Positions 16,383 through 25,036 of a stretch of 64,000 nucleotides of DNA are shown piece by piece. The translations under genes were made by a program, and so were the position numbers. The notes under the pieces are model-generated. The model was not told the origin of the DNA. It searched no databases and was given only the letters and a program-made list of their open reading frames with translations. Within the stretch, counting starts at the first letter, position 1; each line of letters starts with the position of its first letter. This stretch comes from Armatimonadota bacterium (lineage in GTDB: Bacteria; Armatimonadota; JADLDR01), in contig JADLDR010000118.1 in NCBI GenBank assembly GCA_020846535.1, positions 62,001 through 126,000 on the forward strand, written 5' to 3'.

Positions 16383-16679
16383 TCAGCCAGAGGCTACTGC
16401 CAGCGGCTCCCCGAAGGTGATGCCCTCGCCCTTCTTATGGCTGTTCAGGGCGGCGTTGATGTCCCGATGCACCTCCACCTCGCAATAGGGACAAGAGCGC
16501 CAGCGCACCGGGAGAGGCTTGGGAGCCCTTTCGCCGCAGCCGGAACAGACCTGGGACGTGGAGCGGGGGTCGGCTGCCACCATTGGACGGACGGCCCTCT
16601 CAGCCTTGCTCTTCAGGACCGACAGGAAGCTTCCCCAACCCGCGCCGGCAATGCTCTTGGCTAACGGATGGCGCTTCAT
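16383..16679 (-). pseudogene. TnpB C-terminal fragment (IS200/IS605 family)
   Basis: The 98-residue reading contains the zinc ribbon of TnpB/OrfB proteins: STSQVCSGCG, then CPYCEVEVHRDINAALN. The last part also holds the third RuvC Asp (HRDINAALN). The two N-terminal RuvC segments and the rest of about 300 residues are absent, and a TAG stop lies immediately upstream of the first ATG. It cannot be an active nuclease. It shares its 3' end with the hairpin remnant annotated next to it. Confidence 0.8.
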
Positions 16680-16758
16680 CTATGGCCGACCGGGGCCTTC
16701 CTTCCCTACCCTCGCAAGCTGGCTAAAAAGGATTGAGGGGTCTGTCTCCCCCGAATCC

Positions 16759-18174
16759 CTACCACTTGAACCTCACCCGATACGTCACCTTCGCTTCCCC
16801 ATCCTTGTCGACCTTGACAGGGAATTCCACGGTGCTAGCGTCCTTTTTGCGGTGAGGAACGCTGCTCTGGAGGATTTCCCAGTCGCCCCAGAGCTTTTCG
16901 ACGGCCACGATCTCCACCGCCTCATCCTTGTGGTTACGGAAAGTGATCTCGACGGTCTCCTCGCGCACGCGGTCGCTAATCTGCTGGACATTCATCTGCT
17001 TGCGCTCGCCCACCAGGTCGAAGGCGTCCCCTACATAAAGGCGCAGCGTCTCGTCCTTGGGGGTGTGGTCGATCTCGTCCTCTCCGACAAACTGGAGGCT
17101 GCCGTCCGTGTCAGCCTTGTAGACCCGCACCTTTCCCTTCGGCAGCGGCATGCCCAGATGATTTTCCTTCGAGTTCTTGAACTCCAGCTTAACCTGCACC
17201 TTCGTTTCGGGATTGCTGCCAGGACGAATATTCCAGGTGCGCCGGACGGTCGGCTCGAAGACGTAAACCTTCTGAACAGGCACGCCCGCCGCCTCCAGGA
17301 GTGCGATCTGCTTGGTCTCGTTCTCCCGGATCGTCGCCTTGCGCTGGAGGGTATACATATGGTACTCGAAAAACGACTTCTCTTCGAACTGGGGAGCCGC
17401 CTTGGCGGCACTATCAACAAAGCCGCCCCTTGCAGCCATCATCTCCCGGACTTCCGGCTGGATCAGGTTGATATCCCCGGCGATCAGCTTGACCGAGGCA
17501 TCCTTGTAGGCCGCGCCGCTGTTGTTGTTGAGGGTGACCCAGCCGTTCAGGTCGGTCTGGGTATCCTTCGCATTGACCACCACCACATAATCGGCTTTCC
17601 ATGAAATACCGTGGGTCAGATAGGACAGTTCGGTTTGGTGTTCCCCGCCTTTGTCAGCCTGAACCTGCCAGAAGAGAGTCGGCTTGCTGATCAGCCCCTC
17701 CGGGAGTTCGGGAAATTCGACCAGCCGGGAGGCGTTGGGGACGATCACGATCTTCTCGGCGGTGCGGATCACCAGCCCGTCACCCTGTACGGAGAGGAGG
17801 GTTCCCGTCAGAACCGTGTCCTGCTTCTCCCCGATCTTGACGGTGATCTCCTTTCCGATGTACTTCTCCATCAGCTTCTGAGGGCTGATGAGGTCGTATT
17901 CGTAGTTCTGTTCCAGGATCGAGACCCCGTTGGGGTCGGTCAGGCTCTTGAAGTGAACCGATGTGGGATCGATCTGCGCCGCGACATCGCTTAAGCGAAT
18001 CTCATTGAAGCCCTTTTGCAGCGTCATCGTCCGCCGGTCCTTGACCAGCCCCAGATTTTGGTTGTAGACTGTGATCTCCATGCCGCTCTTTTCCGCCGTT
18101 TTCGCCGGCTGCGCGAAGCCCGCCGCCGCTAAAACCAGCAAGACGCCGGTTGCATACAGTTGTTTTGCGATCAA
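16759..18174 (-). CDS. DUF4139-domain exported protein
   Basis: The 471-residue protein has an N-terminal signal peptide (about 1-24, ending near AAAGFAQ) and is otherwise beta-rich, with a DUF4139-like core: YLTHGISWKADYVVVVNAKD (about 185-205), WVTLNNNSGAAYKDA (about 215) and a C-terminal beta region ending VTYRVRFKW. Members of this family are secreted or periplasmic with unknown function. The start codon is TTG, with AAGGAGGAG upstream. No neighbour on the same strand is close enough to define an operon. Confidence 0.8.
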   Translation of the reverse strand: MIAKQLYATGVLLVLAAAGFAQPAKTAEKSGMEITVYNQNLGLVKDRRTMTLQKGFNEIRLSDVAAQIDPTSVHFKSLTDPNGVSILEQNYEYDLISPQKLMEKYIGKEITVKIGEKQDTVLTGTLLSVQGDGLVIRTAEKIVIVPNASRLVEFPELPEGLISKPTLFWQVQADKGGEHQTELSYLTHGISWKADYVVVVNAKDTQTDLNGWVTLNNNSGAAYKDASVKLIAGDINLIQPEVREMMAARGGFVDSAAKAAPQFEEKSFFEYHMYTLQRKATIRENETKQIALLEAAGVPVQKVYVFEPTVRRTWNIRPGSNPETKVQVKLEFKNSKENHLGMPLPKGKVRVYKADTDGSLQFVGEDEIDHTPKDETLRLYVGDAFDLVGERKQMNVQQISDRVREETVEITFRNHKDEAVEIVAVEKLWGDWEILQSSVPHRKKDASTVEFPVKVDKDGEAKVTYRVRFKW

Positions 18175-18305
18175 AGAAGTCTCCTCCTTGGTGGGGTGTA
18201 GGGGTCAGGGGATAGGGTGTAGGGAGGCGGCGCGTTTGGCGCTGCCTGGAGTCTTTGCCCTGCGACCTGACCTATTATAAGAGAGTCTCATGGTCTCTTT
18301 TGCCT

Positions 18306-18671
18306 TCAATCGGCCTTTTCCAGGATCAGATGATCGCCGGGGGCGGCGGCGCTGGCCCGGAGGACGCCGGCGGGGAGTTCGATGACATGGGTGGCGTTCC
18401 GGACGGGGAGGCAGATGCGGAACGGGGGAACCGAATGGAGGCAGCGGAGAATTTGCCAGGAAGGGCCGACAAAGACAATATCGACCGGGAAACGAAGGCC
18501 GGCGGTGTGGACGGCGTTGCAGCCGGGCAGCCAGAGGCCCGACCCGGGCGGCAGGTAGGGCCTTCCGATCAGCCCCACCAACTGCCGACCGAGTGCAGCC
18601 GCCGTCTCCAGCCTTTCGGCCAGCACGATGCGGCGAGTTTCATCCGTCAAGCGGTAGCAGGTTGTGTTCAA
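18306..18671 (-). CDS. DUF192 family protein
   Basis: The 121-residue protein fits DUF192: a leading strand-helix region with AERLETAAALGRQLVGLIGR, the WLPGCNAVHTAGLRFPVDIVF motif (the conserved H-T-GM-FPID region of the family) and an ILELPAG-like end (VIELPAGVL). The function of the family is unknown. Unlike most members it has no signal peptide. It starts with TTG and overlaps the stop of the HesB-like gene by four bases, so the two are cotranslated. Confidence 0.85.
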   Translation of the reverse strand: MNTTCYRLTDETRRIVLAERLETAAALGRQLVGLIGRPYLPPGSGLWLPGCNAVHTAGLRFPVDIVFVGPSWQILRCLHSVPPFRICLPVRNATHVIELPAGVLRASAAAPGDHLILEKAD

Positions 18672-18979
18672 GCGCCCGGCGCGGGCGGCTGCACCTCCCC
18701 GAGCGGGCAGACCCGGAAAGAGCCGCCGTCCTCCTCATCGTCGTAATCGATCAGGCTGCCGTTCAGGACCTGCGCGGCGGCAGGCTCGACAGCCACATAG
18801 ATTTCTTCCACCTCCATCACCTGATCTCCTTCCCGGATGCCGTACTCCAACTTCATATGGAGTTGAAGGGATCCATCCCTTTCCTCGGTCGCCCAGAGCC
18901 GCAGACAGGCCGGGCGGTCGGGATCGGCGGGGACGACACTCTTCACCATGTCTGCCGCCTGTTTCGTTAAAGCAATCAT
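18668..18979 (-). CDS. HesB/IscA-like protein lacking the CGCG ligand motif
   Basis: The 103-residue protein aligns by eye with the HesB/IscA beta-fold: IALTKQAADMVKSVV at the start, CLRLWATEERDG-x-LQLHMKLEYG-like strands and GSLIDYDDEEDGGSF near the end, where A-type carriers have the IDY-x-GF region. The C-terminal CGCG cluster-binding motif is replaced by FRVCPLG, leaving one Cys there. It is therefore unlikely to carry an Fe-S cluster in the usual way. AAAGGAGAGCG precedes the ATG and it overlaps the DUF192 gene. Confidence 0.65.
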   Translation of the reverse strand: MIALTKQAADMVKSVVPADPDRPACLRLWATEERDGSLQLHMKLEYGIREGDQVMEVEEIYVAVEPAAAQVLNGSLIDYDDEEDGGSFRVCPLGEVQPPAPGA

Positions 18980-19037
18980 CGCTCTCCTTTCGTCGAATAT
19001 GCTTCGGGACTCGGGGTTGGCTGCAAAGATAAAGCCG

Positions 19038-19172
19038 TATCGATGCAGTCTGCAAGGAGCGAAAGCTCCGCGGCCATCTCCAGCGTCACAAAGAAACGAG
19101 AAGGCTCTGCTCGTTGGGCACTACCCAGGAGATTGCTTCGTCGCTATGCTCCTCGCAGGCGGCATCGATACC
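19038..19172. repeat. Palindromic interspersed repeat, family R1, copy 2
   Basis: The clearest copy: TATCGATGCAGTCTGCAAGG at one end and CGCAGGCGGCATCGATA at the other are inverted repeats around about 95 bases that include AGAAGGCTCTGCTCGTTGGG. The rest of the 18980-19354 gap shows nothing else I can support. Confidence 0.8.
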
Positions 19173-19354
19173 GCGCCGAAAGGACAACCAAGCCGCAACC
19201 CTGGATATCTTCACCCTTGTAAGAATCACCTTTTTACTTCCACTTCATTACAACGCCCTTTCCCTGGAGAGGTGCCCGGCTCAGGGCAGGAGGGAGAACC
19301 GTCTTTCCAGCGAATAGGAGGGCTTGCCCGCTTTCGGGCGGAAGAGGAGGGCTC

Positions 19355-21019
19355 ATGATGCGGGTTTTGAGTCCGGTCCTGATCGGGCTGATGTTATTGT
19401 CTGTCCATACGGAGAAAACGATGAAACTCACACTGGAGAAAAACTTCCTCAACATCCCTGTCAAGGCCGGCGCGGATAAAGGCTGGCTGAGCCTGACGGT
19501 GGATGGTAAGGCCGTTAAAACATTCGAGGTGGAGATTGCTCCCGGAAAGCCGGATTTCTGGGCGAACGTGGACATCCGTGCCTATAAGGGAAAAGAGGCC
19601 GTCCTGAGAATGGATCAGCTGCCGGAGGACTCCGAAGCCCTTGAAGGCACCACCCAGAGCGATGAAGCGAAGAGCCTGGAAGGGGCCTATCAGGAGTCGC
19701 TCCGCCCGCAGTTCCATTTCTCCCCCCGGCGCGGCTGGACGAACGACCCGAACGGCTTGGTCTATTATAAGGGGGAATACCACCTCTTTTTCCAGCACAA
19801 CCCTTTCGGGACCGGCTGGGGGAATATGACCTGGGGCCACGCCGTCAGCCGTAACCTGGTTCACTGGCAGGAACTGCCCCCGGCCATCGAGCCGGACAAT
19901 CTGGGCGCGATCTTTTCCGGCTCCGCCGTGGTGGATACCGACAACACGGCCGGCTTTCAGAAAGGGGCGGAAAAGCCTATCGTCGCCATCTACACGGCAG
20001 CGGGCGGCTCCTCGCCCGAATCGGAAGGCCAGCCCTTTACACAGTGCCTCGCCTACAGCACAGACCGGGGCAGGACGTGGAGCAAATACGAGGGCAACCC
20101 GGTTCTGAAGCACATCGTAGGGGCGAACCGGGATCCGAAGGTGGCATGGCACGCGCCGACCCGCCGGTGGGTCATGGCCCTCTTCCTGGACGGCCATGAA
20201 TATGGCTTCTTCGCCTCCCCTGACCTGAAGGAATGGGACCACCTCCACAATATCGCCGTGCCCGGCTGCGGCGAATGTCCGGACTTCTTCGAGACGCCGG
20301 TGGACGGCGAGAGCGATAACCGCAAATGGGTTTGGACGGCGGCCAACGGGATGTACCTGGTCGGCTCCTTCGACGGGCAGAAATTCGTTTCGGAGACGCC
20401 TTTACAGCAGGCGGACTACGGAGCCAATTATTACGCCGTGCAGAGCTACAGCGATATGCCCCCTTCCGACGGGCGGCGCATCCAGATCGCCTGGATGAAC
20501 GGTGGAAGCTATCCGGGGATGCCCTTCAACCAGCAGATGAGCTTCCCCTGTGAGTTGACCCTCCGCGCCGCCCCGGACGGCCTGCGCCTCTTCCGCTGGC
20601 CGGTGAAGGAGATCCGGCGGCTCTACCGGAAAACCCACCGCTGGAAAAATATTCCGCTGAATCCGGACGAGCCGTTCCTGCCCGGGCTTTCCGGCAGCCT
20701 CTTCGATATCCGTGCCGAATTCGAGGCTGGAGACGCCGCCGGGTTCGGGTTCCGCATCGGCGGGGCGAGCGTTCTCTACCGGGTTCAGGAGAAAACCCTG
20801 TCCTGCCTGAGCAGGTCGGCCCCGCTGGAGCCTGAGAAGGGCCGCATCCGCCTGCGTCTCCTGGTAGACCGCGCTTCCCTGGAGCTTTTCGGGAACGGGG
20901 GCCGCGTCTCCATGACCTCCTGCTTTCTGCCCGGCGAGGGCGGCCTGGAAATGATCGCCTCAGGCGGCCCGGCGAAGGTCGTTTCCCTGGAAATCAGCGA
21001 GATGCACAGCGCGTGGTAA
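19355..21019 (+). CDS. Glycoside hydrolase family 32 (fructan hydrolase)
   Basis: GH32 enzymes cut fructose from sucrose, inulin or levan. All three active-site blocks are visible: WTNDPNG (nucleophile Asp, about 128-134), RDPK (transition-state Asp, about 258) and GECPDFF (acid/base Glu, about 306). A C-terminal beta-sandwich ends with LELFGNGG. Before the GH32 core lies an extra N-terminal beta domain (about 25-110). The first 20 residues are hydrophobic and may be a signal peptide, though the cleavage site is unclear. A GAGGAGGG site precedes ATGATG. It heads a three-gene run with the GH63-like and GH29 genes. Confidence 0.93.
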   Translation: MMRVLSPVLIGLMLLSVHTEKTMKLTLEKNFLNIPVKAGADKGWLSLTVDGKAVKTFEVEIAPGKPDFWANVDIRAYKGKEAVLRMDQLPEDSEALEGTTQSDEAKSLEGAYQESLRPQFHFSPRRGWTNDPNGLVYYKGEYHLFFQHNPFGTGWGNMTWGHAVSRNLVHWQELPPAIEPDNLGAIFSGSAVVDTDNTAGFQKGAEKPIVAIYTAAGGSSPESEGQPFTQCLAYSTDRGRTWSKYEGNPVLKHIVGANRDPKVAWHAPTRRWVMALFLDGHEYGFFASPDLKEWDHLHNIAVPGCGECPDFFETPVDGESDNRKWVWTAANGMYLVGSFDGQKFVSETPLQQADYGANYYAVQSYSDMPPSDGRRIQIAWMNGGSYPGMPFNQQMSFPCELTLRAAPDGLRLFRWPVKEIRRLYRKTHRWKNIPLNPDEPFLPGLSGSLFDIRAEFEAGDAAGFGFRIGGASVLYRVQEKTLSCLSRSAPLEPEKGRIRLRLLVDRASLELFGNGGRVSMTSCFLPGEGGLEMIASGGPAKVVSLEISEMHSAW

Positions 21020-21037
21020 GGCCGAAAGGATAAGGAT

Positions 21038-22639
21038 ATGTTCTCTACGGGCAGTATGATCGCCGGGCTGGCGGCTGCGGTTCTGGGGGCGTCGGGCGGC
21101 CCGGCGCTGGATTGGGAGAGATTCCGGCCCTATGTGGAGGGCTTCAACCGGAACGACCGGGAAACGGTGGTCAACGCTATCGATAACGCCTCCGCCTGGG
21201 AGTGGATGAAGGCCAATATCCCCTTCTTCGAGTGCCCGGAAAAGGAGATCGAGGAGATTTACTATTTCCGCTGGTGGACTTACCGGAAGCATATCCGGCA
21301 GACTCCGGACGGCTTCGTGGTCACCGAGTTCCTGCCCGATGTGCCCTGGGCGAAAAAATACAATACCATCGACTGCCCTGCCGGGCACCACTTCCGGGAG
21401 GGCCGGTGGATCCGGGAGCCCCGCTACCTGGACGATTATTCGCCCTTCTGGTTCCGCAAGGGGGGTGATCCGCTCCAATACAGCTTCTGGGCCGCCGATT
21501 CCATCTACCAGCGATACCTGGTCACCGGAGGCCGCGATCTGACCTGCGGACTCCTGGACGATCTGGTTCAAAACTACGGCGAGTGGGAGAAGAAGCACCT
21601 CCTGGAAAGCGGGATCTTCTGGCAGATCGACAGCCACGAGGGGGGCGAGTTCTCCATCGGCGGGAACGGCTGCCGCCCGATGATCAATGCCTATATGTAC
21701 GGCGACGCCGGGGCCATCGCACGCATCGCCGCCCTCGCGGGCCAGGAAAAGACCGCCAGAGAGTTCCGAGACAAAGCCAGGCGACTCAAGCGGCTCGTCC
21801 AGGAGAAGCTGTGGGACAAAGAAGCGCGCTTTTTCAAGACCCTGCGGGCGGAGGGAACAGGCGGCGACTACGGCAACACCGCCGAAACCGACTGCAAGCC
21901 GGGCGACCTAGTGGATGTGCGCGAGATTTTCGGGTACGTGCCCTGGTATTTCCACCTTCCCGACCGGGGGAAAGGCTATGAATCGGCCTGGAAGCAGCTT
22001 TTCGACCGGCAGGGCTTTTACGCACCTTACGGCCCTATCTCGGCGGAGAGGCGGCACCGAAAATTCATGAGTCCGCACGCCCACGAATGCCTCTGGAACG
22101 GCCCGAGCTGGCCTTTTTCCACCTCCCAGACGCTCACGGCCCTGGCGAACCTCCTCAGCGACTACCCGCAGAAGGTCATGGCGAAAAAGGATTACCTGGA
22201 ACTGCTCCACACCTACACCCGCTCCCACCGCCTCCGCCTGCCGGACGGCTCCATCCTTCCCTGGATCGATGAGAACCTCCATCCCGACACCGGCGAGTGG
22301 CTGGCCCGTTCCATTCTCCACAAAGCGGGCCGCCCCGACCGGGACCGCGGCAAGGACTACAACCATTCCACCTTCTGCGATCTGGTGATCACCGGCCTGG
22401 CCGGCCTGCGCCCCCGCCCGGACGATATCGTGGAGGTGAACCCCCTCGTGCCCGCCGGGACCTGGGACTATTTCTGCCTGGACGGCATTCCCTACCACGG
22501 CTCTACCCTCACCGTCCTCTACGACCGCACCGGAGGCCGCTACCGCCGCGGCAAGGGGCTGCGGGTTTTCGCAGGGAGCCGCGAGATCGCCGCCTCCCCG
22601 AAGCTGGGGAGGGGGCGGGGAAAGCTGGAGAGACCATGA
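21038..22639 (+). CDS. GH63-like (MGH1-type) alpha-toroid glycoside hydrolase
   Basis: The 533-residue protein has a hydrophobic leader (about 1-23) and an (alpha/alpha)6 toroid of the trehalase/GH63-like superfamily: YYFRWWTYRKHI near residue 75, YLDDYSPFWFRKGGD (about 130), QIDSHEGGEFSIGGNG and GNTAETDCKPGDLVDVREIFGY. GPSWPFSTSQTLTALANLL lies near 355, where the family's conserved substrate-contact residues are. The exact glycoside is not deducible. It starts 18 bases after the GH32 gene and overlaps the fucosidase-like gene by four bases (ATGA). Confidence 0.85.
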   Translation: MFSTGSMIAGLAAAVLGASGGPALDWERFRPYVEGFNRNDRETVVNAIDNASAWEWMKANIPFFECPEKEIEEIYYFRWWTYRKHIRQTPDGFVVTEFLPDVPWAKKYNTIDCPAGHHFREGRWIREPRYLDDYSPFWFRKGGDPLQYSFWAADSIYQRYLVTGGRDLTCGLLDDLVQNYGEWEKKHLLESGIFWQIDSHEGGEFSIGGNGCRPMINAYMYGDAGAIARIAALAGQEKTAREFRDKARRLKRLVQEKLWDKEARFFKTLRAEGTGGDYGNTAETDCKPGDLVDVREIFGYVPWYFHLPDRGKGYESAWKQLFDRQGFYAPYGPISAERRHRKFMSPHAHECLWNGPSWPFSTSQTLTALANLLSDYPQKVMAKKDYLELLHTYTRSHRLRLPDGSILPWIDENLHPDTGEWLARSILHKAGRPDRDRGKDYNHSTFCDLVITGLAGLRPRPDDIVEVNPLVPAGTWDYFCLDGIPYHGSTLTVLYDRTGGRYRRGKGLRVFAGSREIAASPKLGRGRGKLERP

Positions 22640-23945
22640 CACACCAACACCTTCCCACCCTTCTGCTGCTTTTGGCATCCGCAGGGGCGGCTTTTGGCGC
22701 GAAAGGAGAGGCCATGCTGGCGAAACCGACCCCGAGCAGTCGGCCTGGCAGGATATGGAACTGGAGATGTTCCTCTGCCTGGATCCCTGCACCTGGCAAA
22801 ATACCGAGTATGACAACCACACCATCCCGCTCAGCGCCATCAATCCGGATAAGCTGGATACCGACCAGTGGGCGCGGGTGGCGAAATCCTTCGGGGCCAA
22901 GCAGATTCTTTTTGTCGCCAAGCATACCGGTGGCTTCTGCTGGTGGCAGACCCAAACCAGCGATTACGGCGTCCGCCAACTGCCCTGGCGGGGCGGCAAG
23001 GGGGATGTGGTGGCCGACCTGGCCGCCTCCTGCCGCAAATACCGCCTGAAGCTGGCCCTCTACCTCAGCCCGTGCGACGATGTTCACGGGGCCGCGGTCG
23101 GGGGCAGGTGCAAAACGACCGCGGCCCAGGAAGCCTACAACAGAGTGTACCGCCAGCAGCTCACCGAACTTCTGAGCCGCTACGGCCCGGTCGGCGAGGT
23201 CTGGTTTGACGGGATCTGCGTCATCGAGGTAGGCGATATCCTCAAGCGGCATGCGCCGAAGGCCATGATCTTCCAGGGGCCTCATGCCACGATCCGCTGG
23301 GCGGGCAGCGAGGAGGGCTACATCCCCTACCCCGCCTGGAACGCCGTTCCCGAGACCGACGCCCGCACCGGCACAGCTACCGCGCAGCACGGCAGCCTGG
23401 AAGGGGCTGTCTGGCTGCCCCTGGAGGTCAACACGGTCAATGTCCGCCCGCACTGCTGGTTCTGGAAAAGCGCCCCGGAGCGCAGGCTGAAATCCCTCGA
23501 TGAATTGATGGACTGCTACCATCGCTCCGTCGGGCACGGCGGGGTCTTCCTGCTGAATCAGACGCCCGACACCACCGGCCTCATCCCTGCGGAGGACGCC
23601 CGCCAGGCGGCGGAGTTTGGGAAGGAACTCCGCCGCAGGTTCGGCAGGGCTGTAGCCTCCACCCGCGGGCGCGGCGATGTGGTGGAACTGGCCCTCCCTC
23701 ACCCGGCCCGGATAGATCACATCATCACCATGGAGGATATCCGCCAGGGGGAGCGCGTCCGGGATTACGTTCTGGAAGGGCTTGCAGGCGGGGAATGGAG
23801 GCCGCTCTGCCGGGGAACCGCTATCGGCCACAAAAAGATAGACCGCTTCCCGGCGGTGGAGGTATCGAGGGTGCGCTTCCGCTGCCTGCGCTCCGCCGCT
23901 CCGCCCCTCATCCGGAAGCTGGCGGCGTATGCGGCGGGGGAGTAA
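22636..23945 (+). pseudogene. GH29 alpha-L-fucosidase-like gene with one-base frameshift
   Basis: The ATG at 22636 (ATGA overlap with the previous stop) opens a signal peptide, MTHQHLPTLLLLLASAGAAF, followed by MLAKPTP. There the frame breaks: one extra G in ACCCCGAGCAG (about 22730) would continue as EQSAWQDMELEMFLCLDP and join the long ORF at 22755. That ORF has fucosidase features: VAKHTGGFCWWQT, YGPVGEVWFDG (putative nucleophile Asp) and a C-terminal beta domain. Without the missing base the protein would have to start internally at 22755 and lose its export signal. A real mutation and a sequencing error are both possible. Confidence 0.8.
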
Positions 23946-23957
23946 GGCCGGGCCCTT

Positions 23958-24091
23958 GGCGATCTGCGTGACTGTGATCCGGCTGCCTTCGATGCGGGCG
24001 ATGCCGTCCTCGCCCACCACGATCCCTGACGATATGGCCGCCATCGAAACCGCCCCCTTTCTTTGCGTATTATACCATAAAAACGTTATTA
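23958..24091 (-). pseudogene. Truncated copy of the DUF433 gene start with its promoter
   Basis: This segment is about 98% identical (three differences seen in 134 bases) to 25274-25407. It includes the -10 box, ribosome site, ATG (24044) and the first 28 or so codons of the DUF433 gene, up to SRITVTQIA, after which homology stops and the tail of the fucosidase gene begins. Confidence 0.8.
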
Positions 24092-24110
24092 TCTCTATAG
24101 GCTGTGCCGG

Positions 24111-24182
24111 ATCATCGATCTGATCGTCTACCGGCTCTACGGCCTGGCAGAAGAGGAGATTGCAGTGGTGGAAGGGAGATGA
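24111..24182 (+). pseudogene. C-terminal scrap resembling a type II R-M / Eco57I-like methylase
   Basis: The forward frame reads IIDLIVYRLYGLAEEEIAVV and ends EGR-stop. The pattern ID-x-LVY-LYGL-x-EEE is the usual C-terminus of Eco57I/TaqI-class restriction-modification proteins. Only about 24 codons remain, with no start. Confidence 0.45.
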
Positions 24183-24197
24183 ACGCCGGAATCTGTT

Positions 24198-24614
24198 TCA
24201 AGATCGGTATATCAGAACAGCGAAGCCTTCCTGTGTGAAGTGGTGATCGTGGGTCAGAATAGAGGTAATACTCAATTGGCGCATGGCGTTCATCGAGATG
24301 CAATCTACCAGACTATAGGCTTTGTCAGGGCGGCTCTCATATAAACCCAATCCTGCCATGAAAGAGCTATGCGTTTGATGTAGAACAGTTACATGATCGC
24401 TTTTCAGGATGGCCTGCACAACTCTGGTGGCTTGGCGACGCAGGTAATCTCCCCGACCGGAAAAGGCCGACAAAACTTCGCCCAGTACCTCTTCCGTTGT
24501 TACCAGATGGGCGTTTTTCAATTCTGCCATAGCCTGGACCGCAGGAGCATGCCACGGGTCGTCGGGCAGGATACTTGCCACCCAGTATAGGGTATCGGCA
24601 AAAACGAAGTTCAT
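24198..24614 (-). CDS. PIN-domain toxin (VapC-like ribonuclease)
   Basis: The 138-residue protein is a PIN domain: first acidic residue in VFADTLYW (D7), second in the TTEEVLGEVLSAF helix, third in YSLVDCISM (D104) and a fourth in LTHDHHF (D123). Such proteins are Mg-dependent RNases, usually toxins held by a small antitoxin. Its ATG overlaps the stop of the upstream small gene (ATGA), the standard order of antitoxin then toxin. Confidence 0.88.
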   Translation of the reverse strand: MNFVFADTLYWVASILPDDPWHAPAVQAMAELKNAHLVTTEEVLGEVLSAFSGRGDYLRRQATRVVQAILKSDHVTVLHQTHSSFMAGLGLYESRPDKAYSLVDCISMNAMRQLSITSILTHDHHFTQEGFAVLIYRS

Positions 24615-24865
24615 CTCTTCGGGGTATCGTAAAGATAGTGATCAAGCTGGTCGGTGAAATCGGAGGGCAGCTTTGCCAGTTCGTCTGCCGGAATTTCCGC
24701 AGCGATTTCCGCCAGCACATCGGCAATAGGCCGGGCATCTGTCCATTCCACTTTTTCTTCATCAGCAGGAAAAACGATCACTCGCAGCTTCCGATCCGAA
24801 AAATCGGGAACACTCGCTGTGATCTCTTCCCACTTTCCTTCCATATCAAGCAGCGGCATAGCCAT
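24611..24865 (-). CDS. Putative antitoxin paired with the PIN toxin
   Basis: The 84-residue protein has no named DNA-binding motif I recognise. Its C-terminal section, EIPADELAKLPSDFTDQLDHYLYDTPK, is a style often seen in small partners of PIN proteins: an acidic helix followed by a short tail. The N-terminal half reads like a beta-strand segment (KLRVIVFPADE). AGGAGG precedes ATGGCTATG and a TATAAT box lies 20 bases further up. The role as antitoxin is inferred from the ATGA overlap with the PIN gene. Confidence 0.7.
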   Translation of the reverse strand: MAMPLLDMEGKWEEITASVPDFSDRKLRVIVFPADEEKVEWTDARPIADVLAEIAAEIPADELAKLPSDFTDQLDHYLYDTPKR

Positions 24866-24885
24866 TGGAATCGCCTCCTGGCCTC

Positions 24886-24891
24886 ATTATA
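24886..24891 (-). promoter_or_regulatory. Candidate -10 box of the toxin-antitoxin operon
   Basis: TATAAT on the minus strand, 20 bases before the antitoxin ATG. The -35 region is not convincing. Confidence 0.4.
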
Positions 24892-25036
24892 GCATAAATT
24901 GCGTGCTTCGGAAATGCTCCACCGTTCTTCTGTTCAAAGGAGCCTCAACAGGAGGATACGGTTATATATATTCTCATGGATCGAAACAGTTGTTAAATAG
25001 TTCTCGGGAAATGTTCGTCCATATAGAAGCGGACGC

